A DNA stretch of 39,915 nucleotides from contig NZ_CABSIF010000021.1 of NCBI RefSeq assembly GCF_902477725.1, positions 1 through 39,915 of the forward strand, read 5' to 3'. Source of the stretch: an uncultured Desulfovibrio sp. (GTDB taxonomy: Bacteria; Desulfobacterota; Desulfovibrionia; Desulfovibrionales; Desulfovibrionaceae). Under the pieces are notes generated by a model. That model had not been told where the DNA came from and searched no databases. It saw only the letters and a list, made by a program, of their open reading frames with translations. The position numbers and the translations under genes were made by a program. Position 1 is the first letter of the stretch. The number at the start of each line of letters is the position of its first letter. Positions 24,757 to 32,816 of the stretch are shown here, piece after piece.

Positions 24757-25872
24757 ATGCCCAGATCCGGACGAACGAGTTATCTCCTTATTTGTACATT
24801 CATGCTGTTGGCTCTGCTGCCGGGTCTGCCGCTGGCGGTCTTTGGAGCTTCGCCCTCAGCTTCGGAGGTTTCGATGCAAAACACGTATCCCATGCCGCCG
24901 CTTTCAGGCCTGGAGGCGGACGTACTGTTGCGCAAGGCCACAGAGCCGCCCTATACGGGCAAATATGTCAACAATCATGAGGCGGGCACCTATATCTGCC
25001 GCCAGTGCGGCATGCCGCTCTACCATTCGGACGACAAGTTCGAATCAGGCTGCGGCTGGCCAAGCTTTGACACGGCAGTGCCCGGCGCAGTGCGCCGTGT
25101 GCCCGATGCCGATGGCCGCAGGGTTGAGATTCTCTGCGCCAACTGCGGTGGGCATCTGGGGCATGTGTTTGAGGGCGAAGGATTCACAGAAAAAAACACG
25201 CGCCATTGCGTCAATTCGCTGTCCATGAGCTTTGCCTCTGCGGGCAGCGATGCGGAAAAAGCGGCTTTGGCGCGGTTGGCAGCCAAAAAGGAAACCTCCG
25301 CTGCCGGGGGCGCTCCGCTGGCGGCTACCGGGGCTTCAGGGCAGACAGCTGCCTCTGGAGGATGCACGGCCACAGCCATTGTGGCTGGCGGCTGCTTCTG
25401 GGGGGTGGAAGACGCTTTTCAGAAAATACCGGGTGTGTGTGAGGCTGTATCGGGTTATACTGGCGGTCATACGGCCAATCCTACTTACGAGGATGTGTGC
25501 CGGGGAGATACAGGCCATGCGGAGGCCGTGCTGGTGCGCTATGACCCCTCGCGCGTGAGTTACGAGCAGATTTTACGCCGCTTTTTTGAAATTCACGATC
25601 CTACCCAGCTCAACAGGCAGGGGCCGGATTGGGGCGAGCAGTATCGCTCGGCGGTCTTTTATCAGGGCGCGGAGCAAAAAGCTGTGGTCGAAAAGCTGGT
25701 GGCGCGCCTGCGGGAGCTTGGCTACAAGGTGGTTACGCAGGTTGCGCCTGCCGGGCCTTTTTATGAAGCCGAGGCTTACCATCAGGATTTTGCCCGCCGT
25801 ACAGGGCGGGGCGTGTGCCACATGTCTGTGCCGCGCTTTTCGCAACGGGTGAATGGAAGCCCGGCTAAGTAA
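24757..25872 (+). CDS. msrAB: Exported methionine sulfoxide reductase fusion, MsrB-MsrA
   Basis: It repairs oxidised methionine in both stereoisomers. The 371-aa chain has a Sec signal peptide (about 1-31, ending AVFGAS), so it should act in the periplasm. MsrB (about 45-160) comes first, with zinc pairs C81/C84 and C127/C130 and catalytic C151 in RHCVN. After an Ala/Gly/Ser linker, MsrA (about 205-360) has catalytic C213 in GGCFWG, the YTGG and DPTQLNRQGPDWGEQYRS core, and a likely resolving C354 (GVCHMS). GGAGG at 24747-24751 picks ATG 24757; the frame is open further upstream, but that leader is not signal-like. No thioredoxin-like or DsbD-like reductant partner is visible nearby. Confidence 0.93.
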   Translation: MPRSGRTSYLLICTFMLLALLPGLPLAVFGASPSASEVSMQNTYPMPPLSGLEADVLLRKATEPPYTGKYVNNHEAGTYICRQCGMPLYHSDDKFESGCGWPSFDTAVPGAVRRVPDADGRRVEILCANCGGHLGHVFEGEGFTEKNTRHCVNSLSMSFASAGSDAEKAALARLAAKKETSAAGGAPLAATGASGQTAASGGCTATAIVAGGCFWGVEDAFQKIPGVCEAVSGYTGGHTANPTYEDVCRGDTGHAEAVLVRYDPSRVSYEQILRRFFEIHDPTQLNRQGPDWGEQYRSAVFYQGAEQKAVVEKLVARLRELGYKVVTQVAPAGPFYEAEAYHQDFARRTGRGVCHMSVPRFSQRVNGSPAK

Positions 25873-25921
25873 AAGGTTTGGTGAGGGCAGCGGCCCGCTA
25901 TTTTCGGCTGCTGCACGCAGA

Positions 25922-25979
25922 CAGGCCCGTTTCAGGTGGCGGAGCGTTTGCTCTCCCTGAAACGGGCCTGAATTTTTTT
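25922..25979 (+). terminator. Long-stem terminator of the Msr gene
   Basis: A perfect 15-bp stem CAGGCCCGTTTCAGG/CCTGAAACGGGCCTG encloses a smaller hairpin and is followed by AA and seven T residues. It lies between convergent genes, 12 nt from the alanine dehydrogenase stop. Confidence 0.88.
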
Positions 25980-25991
25980 GAATCTTTGCAG

Positions 25992-27110
25992 CTACCGCAG
26001 AATCTGGGCAGTGGAGGCGCAGGGCAGGCCAAAGGCTTCGGCCACGCCAGCAAAGGTGCACTGCCCATCCACCGTATTGAGGCCGCGCTCAAGGGCGATA
26101 TTCTCGCGGCAGGCGTTCTTCCAGCCTTTGTCCGCCAGCTCCACGGCAAAGGGCAGAGTGGCGTTGGTCAAGGCATAGGTTGACGTGACCGGCACGGCCC
26201 CGGGAATGTTGGCAACGGCATAGTGGATGACGCCGTGCTTTTCATAGGTGGGTTCGTGGTGGGTGGTGGGCCTGCCCGCCGTGGTTTCAAACGAACCGCC
26301 CTGGTCAATGGCCACGTCCACCACCACGCTGCCGGGGCGCATGGTTTTGATCATGGCTTCTGTCACCAGTTTCGGGGCCATGGCGCCGGGAATAAGCACG
26401 GAGCCAATAACAAGGTCGGACTCCTGAACAGCCCCGGCGATATTGTATTCGTTGGAAGCAAGGGTCTGGACGCGGGAAGAGAAAATGTCGCCCAGATAGC
26501 GCAGGCGGTTCAGATTGTTGTCCAGAATGGTAACTTCCGCGCCAAGGCCCATGGCCATCTTGGCGGCTTCCGTACCCACGGTGCCGCCACCTACGATGGA
26601 GACCCTGGCGCGCTGCACGCCAGCCACGCCGCCCAGCAGCATACCCGCGCCGCCTGCCTGTTTGGTCAGGATATAGGAACCCATCTGCACGGCCATACGG
26701 CCCGCAACTTCAGACATGGGGGCCAGCAGCGGCAGGCTGCGGTCCTTGGGCTGCACGGTTTCGTAGGCAAGGCCCACCACCCCGGAATTGAGCAGGGCAT
26801 CGGTGAGTTCCTTGTCCGCCGCAAGGTGCAGGTAGGTAAAGAGCAGCAGGCCAGGGCGAAAATATTTGTATTCGCTGGGCAGTGGCTCCTTGACCTTCAT
26901 GATCATTTCAGCCTTGGCCCATACATCGCCCACTGGCAGCATACTTGCGCCAGCCTTGGCAAATTCGTCATCGCCAATGCGGCTGCCAAGCCCTGCGCCG
27001 CTTTCTACCAGAACCTTGTGCCCGTGGTCAGTGAGCGTCTTGACCCCGGCGGGCGTGATGCCCACGCGGTATTCATCGGCCTTGATCTCCTTGGTGACGC
27101 CAATAATCAT
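25992..27110 (-). CDS. ald: Alanine dehydrogenase
   Basis: It catalyses NAD-dependent oxidative deamination of L-alanine to pyruvate and ammonia (reversible), in the cytoplasm. At 372 aa it has standard length. Catalytic and substrate residues are visible: R15 (EYRVGITP), K74 (MKVKEP), H95 (YLHLAAD) and the Asp of DVAIDQGGSFET. The NAD-binding loop is VGGGTVGTEAA after GVAGVQRARVSIV. GAGGA 6 nt upstream supports the ATG at 27110; upstream in-frame codons to 27182 are leader. In a sulfate reducer it would let alanine serve as electron and carbon donor, or balance pyruvate and nitrogen. It reads in the same direction as the BMP-family gene, with 186 nt between them. Confidence 0.96.
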   Translation of the reverse strand: MIIGVTKEIKADEYRVGITPAGVKTLTDHGHKVLVESGAGLGSRIGDDEFAKAGASMLPVGDVWAKAEMIMKVKEPLPSEYKYFRPGLLLFTYLHLAADKELTDALLNSGVVGLAYETVQPKDRSLPLLAPMSEVAGRMAVQMGSYILTKQAGGAGMLLGGVAGVQRARVSIVGGGTVGTEAAKMAMGLGAEVTILDNNLNRLRYLGDIFSSRVQTLASNEYNIAGAVQESDLVIGSVLIPGAMAPKLVTEAMIKTMRPGSVVVDVAIDQGGSFETTAGRPTTHHEPTYEKHGVIHYAVANIPGAVPVTSTYALTNATLPFAVELADKGWKNACRENIALERGLNTVDGQCTFAGVAEAFGLPCASTAQILR

Positions 27111-27296
27111 GGATAGTCCTCGCAAGCTTATGGTTGTGGCGAAACCGGCAATGCCGGTCACGCGGGGGCATGCTTCTTCCATGGTCTGGGGCGCAGGGGG
27201 GATGACGCCTTGCGGGCGGCCTGATCCGCCCGATATGAAACCGTATATTTTTTCCCGTTTATCAGCAATAAAATTGCGATGTTTTGCGGTGTCTTC

Positions 27297-28367
27297 TTAC
27301 AGGCAATCGCACAAGGTGCGTTCCCGCAATGATTTGAGCCGGATGCCGCCGTTGAGGATTTCGCCCCGCAGTTCGCGCAGACGGCGATCCATATCCGGGG
27401 GAAGATTTTTGCCAGCCGCAGCCTTGAAAGGCTCCATGGAGGTAATGTCCACACCGCCGTTTTGCAGGTCGCGCACGAGGATTTCCTTGCCTGCAAAGTG
27501 GCCGGATGCCGTAGCGGCTATGATGTCGTACGCGGCCTTGTTGGGGTGCTTGAGGATGGAGGTGAGCACATGGCCGGGCAGCAGGTTGTCCTTGTCGGTG
27601 TTCAGACCCACGGCATAAGCGTTGCGCGCTTTAACCTCCTGCAAGGCTGGGCCGTTGCCCATGCCGCTTGCCAGCACCAGGATGTCCGCTCCCTGATCGA
27701 GCAGATTTTTCGCTGCGGCGCGGCCAGCCTCCGCATTTGCGAATGAGCCTGTAACCACGTTGACGACACGCACTTCAGGATCAATCACGCGCGCGCCCTC
27801 GGTGAATCCTCCCAGCAGGGAGCGCATGGCGGGGCAGTCCTCACCCGTTATCCAGCCAATAATCTTGCGTCCGCTTATGCCGGGCATGGCGGTCTGGCGC
27901 TCAAGCATGGCCGCAGCCGCCCCGGCAAGATAGGCAGCCTGCTCGTCGGCAAAGGTAACGGACATTATATTGGGCGCGCGGATGCCGGCATCAATGCAGC
28001 CAAACATGGTGCGGCGAAAGTTAGCGGCGTTGTTGCGCAGCACTTCGTGCAGGCCGTTGGAGGCCACCAGCACAAGATCATTGTTGCCCGCAGCCGTGCG
28101 GAGCATCTCCTGAAGCGCCGCCTCGTCGTAGCCCGGCTGGGCGGTGATCACAGAGGCCTTTATGCCCAGCTCGCGCTCGGCCTGCCTCAGGCCGTCAACA
28201 AGGCTGTCGTTCCAGTCGTTGTCGCCCGTGGGTGTTTCAAGCAACAGGGCCACGCGCAAGGGGCCTTGCGGCTTTTCGGCACCAGCGCAATGGGCGGGCT
28301 GAGAAAAGCCAAGGCAAAGGAAGAGCAGAAGTGTCAGCATAAGGGGCACGGGGCGGAGTGGGAACAT
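27297..28367 (-). CDS. BMP-family periplasmic ligand-binding protein
   Basis: This 356-aa exported protein is of the BmpA/Med-type (PF02608-like) binding family, which mostly serves nucleoside ABC transporters. A signal peptide occupies about 1-26 (LMLTLLLFLCLGFSQPAHCA). The Cys there lacks a good lipobox, so it is probably soluble. Core segments are LRVALLLETPTGDNDWNDSLVDG, the TFADEQAAYLAGAAAAML signature, KIIGWITGEDCPAMRSLLGGF, and DILVLASGMGNGPALQEVK. AAGGA sits 6 nt before the ATG at 28367. No permease or ATPase genes flank it, so its transporter is elsewhere or absent. The ligand is unknown. Confidence 0.8.
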   Translation of the reverse strand: MFPLRPVPLMLTLLLFLCLGFSQPAHCAGAEKPQGPLRVALLLETPTGDNDWNDSLVDGLRQAERELGIKASVITAQPGYDEAALQEMLRTAAGNNDLVLVASNGLHEVLRNNAANFRRTMFGCIDAGIRAPNIMSVTFADEQAAYLAGAAAAMLERQTAMPGISGRKIIGWITGEDCPAMRSLLGGFTEGARVIDPEVRVVNVVTGSFANAEAGRAAAKNLLDQGADILVLASGMGNGPALQEVKARNAYAVGLNTDKDNLLPGHVLTSILKHPNKAAYDIIAATASGHFAGKEILVRDLQNGGVDITSMEPFKAAAGKNLPPDMDRRLRELRGEILNGGIRLKSLRERTLCDCL

Positions 28368-28769
28368 GGATTTTCCTTGGAGTGAATGTGCGGGCAGTGG
28401 GAGCTTCTTTTTGGTTTTTTGGCAGGCAGACCACGCCTTTTTCGCCATGCGCAATATATCGCTGTGGCTTTTGCGGCGCAAGAACATCTGCTGGCAGGCA
28501 CTGCGCAAATAAATACAAATTTTTTTATGTGTTTAATTTTTTAATAAGGTTGAACGCCGCAAATTATATCCATCCAGTTTAATTTAACTTATTTTGTTGT
28601 TGTCAGCAAAATTTATAGTTTGATTAATCAAACAACTTGGCGTACACACCTTGACTTGCGAATGTGAAATAAATAACGTGTTGCTTGTGAACAAAGTAAC
28701 ATGAAGCGCAGGATTGTTATTGCGATAATTCTGCTGAAATTATTGAAAATTATTGCAAGGAAGGTTCCC
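28368..28769. other. A+T-rich divergent intergenic region (BMP-family gene / hydG)
   Basis: Both genes start outward from this 402-nt region. It is strongly A+T-rich at 28505-28690 and contains the 16-bp palindrome at 28618-28633. A TTGACT at 28651-28656 could be a -35 for hydG, but no good -10 follows at 16-18 nt. The hydG frame is open from 28701, but the codons before 28770 look like leader. Confidence 0.5.
28618..28633. promoter_or_regulatory. Perfect 16-bp palindrome upstream of hydG
   Basis: GTTTGATTAATCAAAC is fully self-complementary. It sits 136 nt before the hydG start codon and 17 nt before a TTGACT -35-like hexamer. The half-sites resemble FNR/CRP-family TTGAT/ATCAA, but their centre spacing is 2 nt instead of 4, so a different regulator is likely. 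Confidence 0.5.
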
Positions 28770-30161
28770 ATGTCTGTTGATGCACAGCCCCGCTGGTTTG
28801 ATGCCCAGGCCATTGGCACAGCTCTGGAAAGGGAAACAGCACCTGACGCCGCAGAGCTTCGGGATATCCTCAACAAGTCGCTCGAATTGCAGCCGCTGTC
28901 CATGGCGGAAACGGTCGCCCTCATGCGTGTGCAGGACGGCGTGGGCGTTGGCCGCATTATGGCAGCCGCCGATGAAGTCAAGCAAAAGGTTTACGGCGAC
29001 CGCATTGTGCTTTCCGCACCCCTGCACATCTCCAACCACTGCGGCAGCGAATGCCTGTATTGCGCCAACCGCAAAAGCAACAAGGCCGTTGAGCGCAAGT
29101 ACATGACCTCGCCTGAAATGCGCGAGGCAGCCCTCAAGCTCATCCGGCAGGGCCACAAACGTATTTTCCTTGTCAGCGGGCAGTTGCCCAATGCCGATAT
29201 TGAATATCTGGCCGAGGCCATCAGCATCCTGTACACAGCCTTTGACGGCGTGGGGGAAGTGCACAGCGTCAACGTAAACGTGGGCGCTCTGGAATCGCAC
29301 GAGTATGCCGCCCTGCTGGAATCGTATGTGGGAACCGTGCTGATCTATCAGGACACCTACCACGAGGCCAGTTATCGCGCGGCCCACATCTCTGGCCCCA
29401 AGAGTGATTACTACGCCCGGCTGAACGCCGCAGATGTTGCCTTTCAGGCGGGTGTGCCGGACGTGGGCGGCGGCCTGATGCTGGGCCTTGGCCCCTGGCA
29501 GTACGATCTGCTGGGCATTGTGCAGCATCAGGCGCACTTGCTGCGGGCCTATGACACCGGCTGCCGCACCCTGAGCCTGCACCGCATGCGTTGCGCCCCC
29601 GGCAGCAACATGCAAACGCCCTATCCTGTGAGCGATGCCGACTACCTGCGCTGTGTGGCCATTGCCCGGCTGGCGGTTCCTTACGCGGGCATCATCCTGA
29701 CCACCAAGGAACCTGCGGGCCTGTGGCGCGATGGCTGTAGCGCGGGCGCTTCGCAACTGCTCACAGGCAGCGTTGCCAACCCCTACGGCAACTGGATTGA
29801 CAATCCCGAGCACAAGGTTCCCTACCCCATTGGCGAAGACTGCCATGTGGATGAAGTGGTGCGTTTTCTGCTGGAAGAAGCCCGCCACCTGCCGTCATTT
29901 TGCGCGGCCTGCCCCCGGCTGGGGCGCACGGGCGAGGAGTTCCTTTCCATGGTGCGCGAGTGCGGCATGAAAAACCAGTGCGGCCCCAACTCTGCCGCGT
30001 CGTTCCTGGAATTTCTGCTGCACTACGCCACGCCCTACACGCGCATGATTGGCGAACAGCTGTTGGCCGAAAAAATGGACAGGATGACCACGGGTGAGCT
30101 TGGCGCGGCCAAAAGGCTGCTGACCAAGGTGCGCGCTGGCCGCATTGACGAATTCATCTAA
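28770..30161 (+). CDS. hydG: [FeFe]-hydrogenase maturase HydG (radical SAM tyrosine lyase)
   Basis: HydG cleaves tyrosine to provide the CO and cyanide ligands of the hydrogenase H-cluster, acting in the cytoplasm. The 463-aa protein has the radical SAM CX3CX2C at C91, C95 and C98 (CGSECLYC). It also has the HydG-specific C-terminal auxiliary-cluster motif CX2CX22C at C378, C381 and C404 (FCAACPRLGRTG ... NQCGPN). That second motif separates it from ThiH. Other family segments are LSAPLHISNHC, VNVNVGALESHEYAALL and GGGLMLGLGPWQYDLLG. AAGGAAGG precedes the ATG at 28770. hydE, hydF and the hydrogenase structural genes are not in the window. A strong terminator follows, so it is a single-gene unit. 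Confidence 0.93.
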   Translation: MSVDAQPRWFDAQAIGTALERETAPDAAELRDILNKSLELQPLSMAETVALMRVQDGVGVGRIMAAADEVKQKVYGDRIVLSAPLHISNHCGSECLYCANRKSNKAVERKYMTSPEMREAALKLIRQGHKRIFLVSGQLPNADIEYLAEAISILYTAFDGVGEVHSVNVNVGALESHEYAALLESYVGTVLIYQDTYHEASYRAAHISGPKSDYYARLNAADVAFQAGVPDVGGGLMLGLGPWQYDLLGIVQHQAHLLRAYDTGCRTLSLHRMRCAPGSNMQTPYPVSDADYLRCVAIARLAVPYAGIILTTKEPAGLWRDGCSAGASQLLTGSVANPYGNWIDNPEHKVPYPIGEDCHVDEVVRFLLEEARHLPSFCAACPRLGRTGEEFLSMVRECGMKNQCGPNSAASFLEFLLHYATPYTRMIGEQLLAEKMDRMTTGELGAAKRLLTKVRAGRIDEFI

Positions 30162-30210
30162 CAGAGCGCTTGCAGATAAAACCCTCAACGGCAAGCGTAT
30201 TCTGTTGTTA

Positions 30211-30247
30211 ACGCAAAAAGGCGGGCATAAAGCCCGCCTTTTTGCGT
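30211..30247 (+). terminator. Terminator of hydG (copy 1 of a duplicated element)
   Basis: A perfect 16-bp inverted repeat with an ATAAA loop: ACGCAAAAAGGCGGGC pairs with GCCCGCCTTTTTGCGT. The T-run is built into the right arm. Its last 26 nt and the 3 nt that follow recur at 30394-30422. Confidence 0.88.
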
Positions 30248-30393
30248 GTTGACAGCGTCAACACAATCGGAAATCAGGAGCCGGTTGCAGCTTTGCCGCA
30301 CCGATGAGCGACTGGTTTCCGTGTATTCCGCCCGGCGGCTTTGCTGACGCTGGCGACGCAAATGCCGCAAAGCGGCGTTTGATCAGTATCAGT

Positions 30394-30422
30394 CGGGCAT
30401 AAAGCCCGCCTTTTTGCGTGTT
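30394..30422 (+). repeat. Second copy of the hydG terminator right half
   Basis: This is an exact 29-nt copy of 30222-30250 in direct orientation. The left arm is shortened to CGGGC, leaving a 5-bp stem ahead of the GCC and T-run. It may still work as a weak terminator. Confidence 0.8.
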
Positions 30423-30474
30423 CGCGTTGTCAGGTTGTGTCAGCAGTCAGCTCAGCCCCGACCAGCCCCGCCGC

Positions 30475-31932
30475 CTAGGTAAAGAAAAACCAGGTCAGCA
30501 GAGCAAACAGCGGCACAAGAATGCCGAGCGACCACAGAATGTAGCCGAAAAATCCGGGCATACGCACGCCTTGATCTTCCGCAATGGCCCGCACCATAAA
30601 GTTGGGCGCGTTGCCTATGTAGCTGCATGCGCCCATAAAGACCGCGCCAGCGGAAATGGCCGCCAGAGTTTCGGGCATATGGTGCATGAGCGTTTGCGCA
30701 TCACCACCAGCAGTATTGAAAAAGACCATGTAGGTCGGTGCGTTATCAAGAAAACTGGAAAGAATGCCCGTCAGCCAGAAGTACATGGCATTAACCGGCT
30801 GCCCATCGCGCGAGACCAGTTCCACCAGCGGGGCCAGCGCGCCTGAGGTTCCTGCCTTGAGAATGGCCATGGCCGGAATCATGCTGACAAAAATACCAAA
30901 GAACAATTGAGCCACTTCTTCAATGGGCCCCCACGTAAAGCCGTTCAGCTCGCGGCATCTGCGGCTGGTATAGCGCATGGAAAGCCACGCCAGGAAGAGC
31001 AGGGCGGCATCGCGCAGCACATTTTGCGCTTCCAACGGCACACCACCCACCGTGGCGATGGTTCCCAGCGGGAACAGACCGGAAAGCAGCACGGCAGTCA
31101 CCACGCCCAGCAGGAACAGCAGGTTGATCTTGCCGTCCAGGCCGAGTTTTTCCTGGCTGGGCATTACCTGCCCCGGCTTCGCGGGCGCGGCTTCAGCAGG
31201 GTTGATCGGCGGTACGGGGCGGCCTTCCTTGTTATAAAGCACCATGTCCAGAACAAAATAGATTGCCAGCAGGGCCGTGGACAGGCTCAGGGTTTTCAAA
31301 AACAGGTGTGAGGTAGTCCAGAAAAAGTCCACGCCCTTCAAAAAACCCAGAAACAGCGGCGGGTCGCCCAGAGGCGAGAGGGAACCGCCGATGTTTGCCA
31401 CCAGAAAGATGAAAAATACCACAGAATGCACGCGGTACTTGCGGTGCGCATTGGCCCGCAGCAACGGGCGCACAAGCAGCATGGCTGCCCCTGTGGTGCC
31501 CATCCAGCTTGCCAGCACGGTTCCTATGGCGAGGATTCCCAGATTCACTGGCGGTGTGCCTGTGAGGGAGCCTTTAAGGCGTACCCCGCCCGCAACCGTG
31601 TACAGCGAAAAAAGAAGTACAAGAAAGGGCACGTAATCCAGCAGGATGATGTGGCAGAATTCATAGAAGGTCACGCCGGGGCCATAGGCCGCAAGGCATG
31701 GGACAAGAAAGGTGAGCGCCCAGAAAATGGAAATCTTGCCCCGGTGATGTTCCCAGAAAATATGGGCGGTCAGCGGCAATATGGCTATGGAAAGCAGCAT
31801 GCCCGCAAAAGGGATGATCCACCATGCGGAGAGGGTGCCGGGAACTGTGAGATGGTCGGCGGCGGCAAGAGCCGTGTAGGGAGTAAGCAGCAGTGCGCTC
31901 AGAGCATATGCAGAGAGGCGGAGTAGATTCAT
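30475..31932 (-). CDS. Sodium/proton antiporter, NhaD-like (ion transporter superfamily)
   Basis: This 485-aa polytopic inner-membrane protein has about 12-13 predicted membrane segments and resembles NhaD-type Na+/H+ antiporters. An N-terminal signal-like helix (LSAYALSALLLTPYTALA) is followed by the conserved WWIIPFAGMLLSIAILPL. The mid-region NIGGSLSPLGDPPLFLGFLKGVDF and the later GILSSFLDNAPTYMVFFN and GACSYIGNAPNFMVRAIAE match the paired inverted hairpin motifs (GDPP and NAPT/NAPN) of this group. AGGAG lies just upstream of ATG 31932. It would exchange Na+ for H+ to control pH and the ion gradient. Exact ion and direction are inference. Confidence 0.85.
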   Translation of the reverse strand: MNLLRLSAYALSALLLTPYTALAAADHLTVPGTLSAWWIIPFAGMLLSIAILPLTAHIFWEHHRGKISIFWALTFLVPCLAAYGPGVTFYEFCHIILLDYVPFLVLLFSLYTVAGGVRLKGSLTGTPPVNLGILAIGTVLASWMGTTGAAMLLVRPLLRANAHRKYRVHSVVFFIFLVANIGGSLSPLGDPPLFLGFLKGVDFFWTTSHLFLKTLSLSTALLAIYFVLDMVLYNKEGRPVPPINPAEAAPAKPGQVMPSQEKLGLDGKINLLFLLGVVTAVLLSGLFPLGTIATVGGVPLEAQNVLRDAALLFLAWLSMRYTSRRCRELNGFTWGPIEEVAQLFFGIFVSMIPAMAILKAGTSGALAPLVELVSRDGQPVNAMYFWLTGILSSFLDNAPTYMVFFNTAGGDAQTLMHHMPETLAAISAGAVFMGACSYIGNAPNFMVRAIAEDQGVRMPGFFGYILWSLGILVPLFALLTWFFFT

Positions 31933-32113
31933 GTTGCTCCTGAAAAAAAGTGAATGGATTGCAGGCCAATAAGGAAAATAGGCCAAGACTAGTGTGTTGA
32001 ATATACCCTAATTGGCATTGTCCGTCCATCCCGGCAGATCGGCGCACTTGCCTGAAAGGCCGTTTTCTGCCACACAAGGGCAGCAATCAATTACAATGTG
32101 TAAGGAATCAGCC

Positions 32114-32704
32114 ATGCCCAAAGAACCTACGGCACGGCGCAAGGCCCGCTTTCTGGAAGTGCTGAGTCACCGCCAGCCGGACCTTACGCTGGTGCTTGCC
32201 AATATTCACGACCCGCACAACGTTTCGGCCATTTACCGCTCGTGCGATGCCTTTGGCGTCAGCCGTGTGCACCTGTATTACACCAATACGGCTTTTCCCG
32301 CGCTGGGACGCAAGACCTCTGCTTCTGCCCGCAAGTGGGTGGAAAGCGTGCGCCATAAAACCAGCGAAGACATGCTTGCCGACCTGCGCGGTCAGGGCAT
32401 GCAGGTGCTTGCCACTTCGTTTACAGAAAAGGCCCGCCCCATGCGGGAATGGGATTTTACACGCCCCACGGCGGTGATTATGGGCAACGAGCATAGCGGC
32501 GTTGAGCCGGAACTGCTGGCCGCCGCCGATGGCGAGCTGTACATACCCATGTACGGCATGATCCAGAGCTTCAACGTGTCTGTGGCTTCGGCCATTATTC
32601 TTGCAGAAGCAGCCCGCCAGCGCGAGGCCGCAGGCATGTACGCCACCCCGCGCTTTGATGAGGCAACTCTCGCAACCCGTCTTGGGGAGTGGCTGGAAAA
32701 ATAG
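32114..32704 (+). CDS. SpoU/TrmH-family RNA 2'-O-methyltransferase
   Basis: This 196-aa enzyme of the SPOUT class should transfer a methyl group from SAM to a ribose 2'-OH in tRNA or rRNA. The three family motifs are visible: motif 1 NIHDPHNVSAIYRSCDAFGV near the N terminus, motif 2 AVIMGNEHSGVEPEL, and motif 3 IPMYGMIQSFNVSVASAI forming the trefoil knot. Length and the QSFNVSVA end resemble tRNA (Gm18) TrmH, but the paralogues overlap, so the target is not certain. AAGGA (32102-32106) supports ATG 32114. Another in-frame ATG at 32096 lies upstream of that site and is less likely. Confidence 0.88.
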   Translation: MPKEPTARRKARFLEVLSHRQPDLTLVLANIHDPHNVSAIYRSCDAFGVSRVHLYYTNTAFPALGRKTSASARKWVESVRHKTSEDMLADLRGQGMQVLATSFTEKARPMREWDFTRPTAVIMGNEHSGVEPELLAAADGELYIPMYGMIQSFNVSVASAIILAEAARQREAAGMYATPRFDEATLATRLGEWLEK

Positions 32705-32737
32705 CGATAGCCCGAACTGGCCGATATCCGGCCACGA

Positions 32738-32783
32738 AAGCCCGGGCCGCCCGCGCGGCGTATGCGGGCGATACTTCGGGCTT
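32738..32783 (+). other. Nested inverted repeats after the methyltransferase gene
   Basis: An outer stem AAGCCCG/CGGGCTT encloses an inner stem GCCCGC/GCGGGC with a 9-nt loop. No T-run follows on the plus strand. It lies 34 nt after the methyltransferase stop and 34 nt before the EamA start. It could be a weak terminator, an attenuator or an mRNA stabiliser. Confidence 0.35.
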
Positions 32784-32816
32784 CCGCCGCATGTAACTAT
32801 TCGCCAATGAATAGTC

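Larger units (their letters stand above)
30162..30474. other. Repeat-containing gap between hydG and the antiporter
   Basis: It holds no gene. It contains the hydG terminator and a partial second copy of it 172 nt further on. Between them are CAGCGTCA (30253-30260) and its reverse complement TGACGCTG (30345-30352), plus a small GCCGC/GCGGC hairpin near 30364-30376. The two flanking copies and the internal inverted repeat suggest a duplicated or inserted module. Confidence 0.55.

Noticed and set aside
27213..27232. Hairpin CGGGCGG/CCGCCCG as terminator of the BMP-family gene
   Set aside because: No T-run follows on either strand.
28620..28631. FNR box upstream of hydG
   Set aside because: Half-sites TTGAT/ATCAA are present but the centre is 2 nt instead of 4. 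Kept only as an unassigned palindrome.
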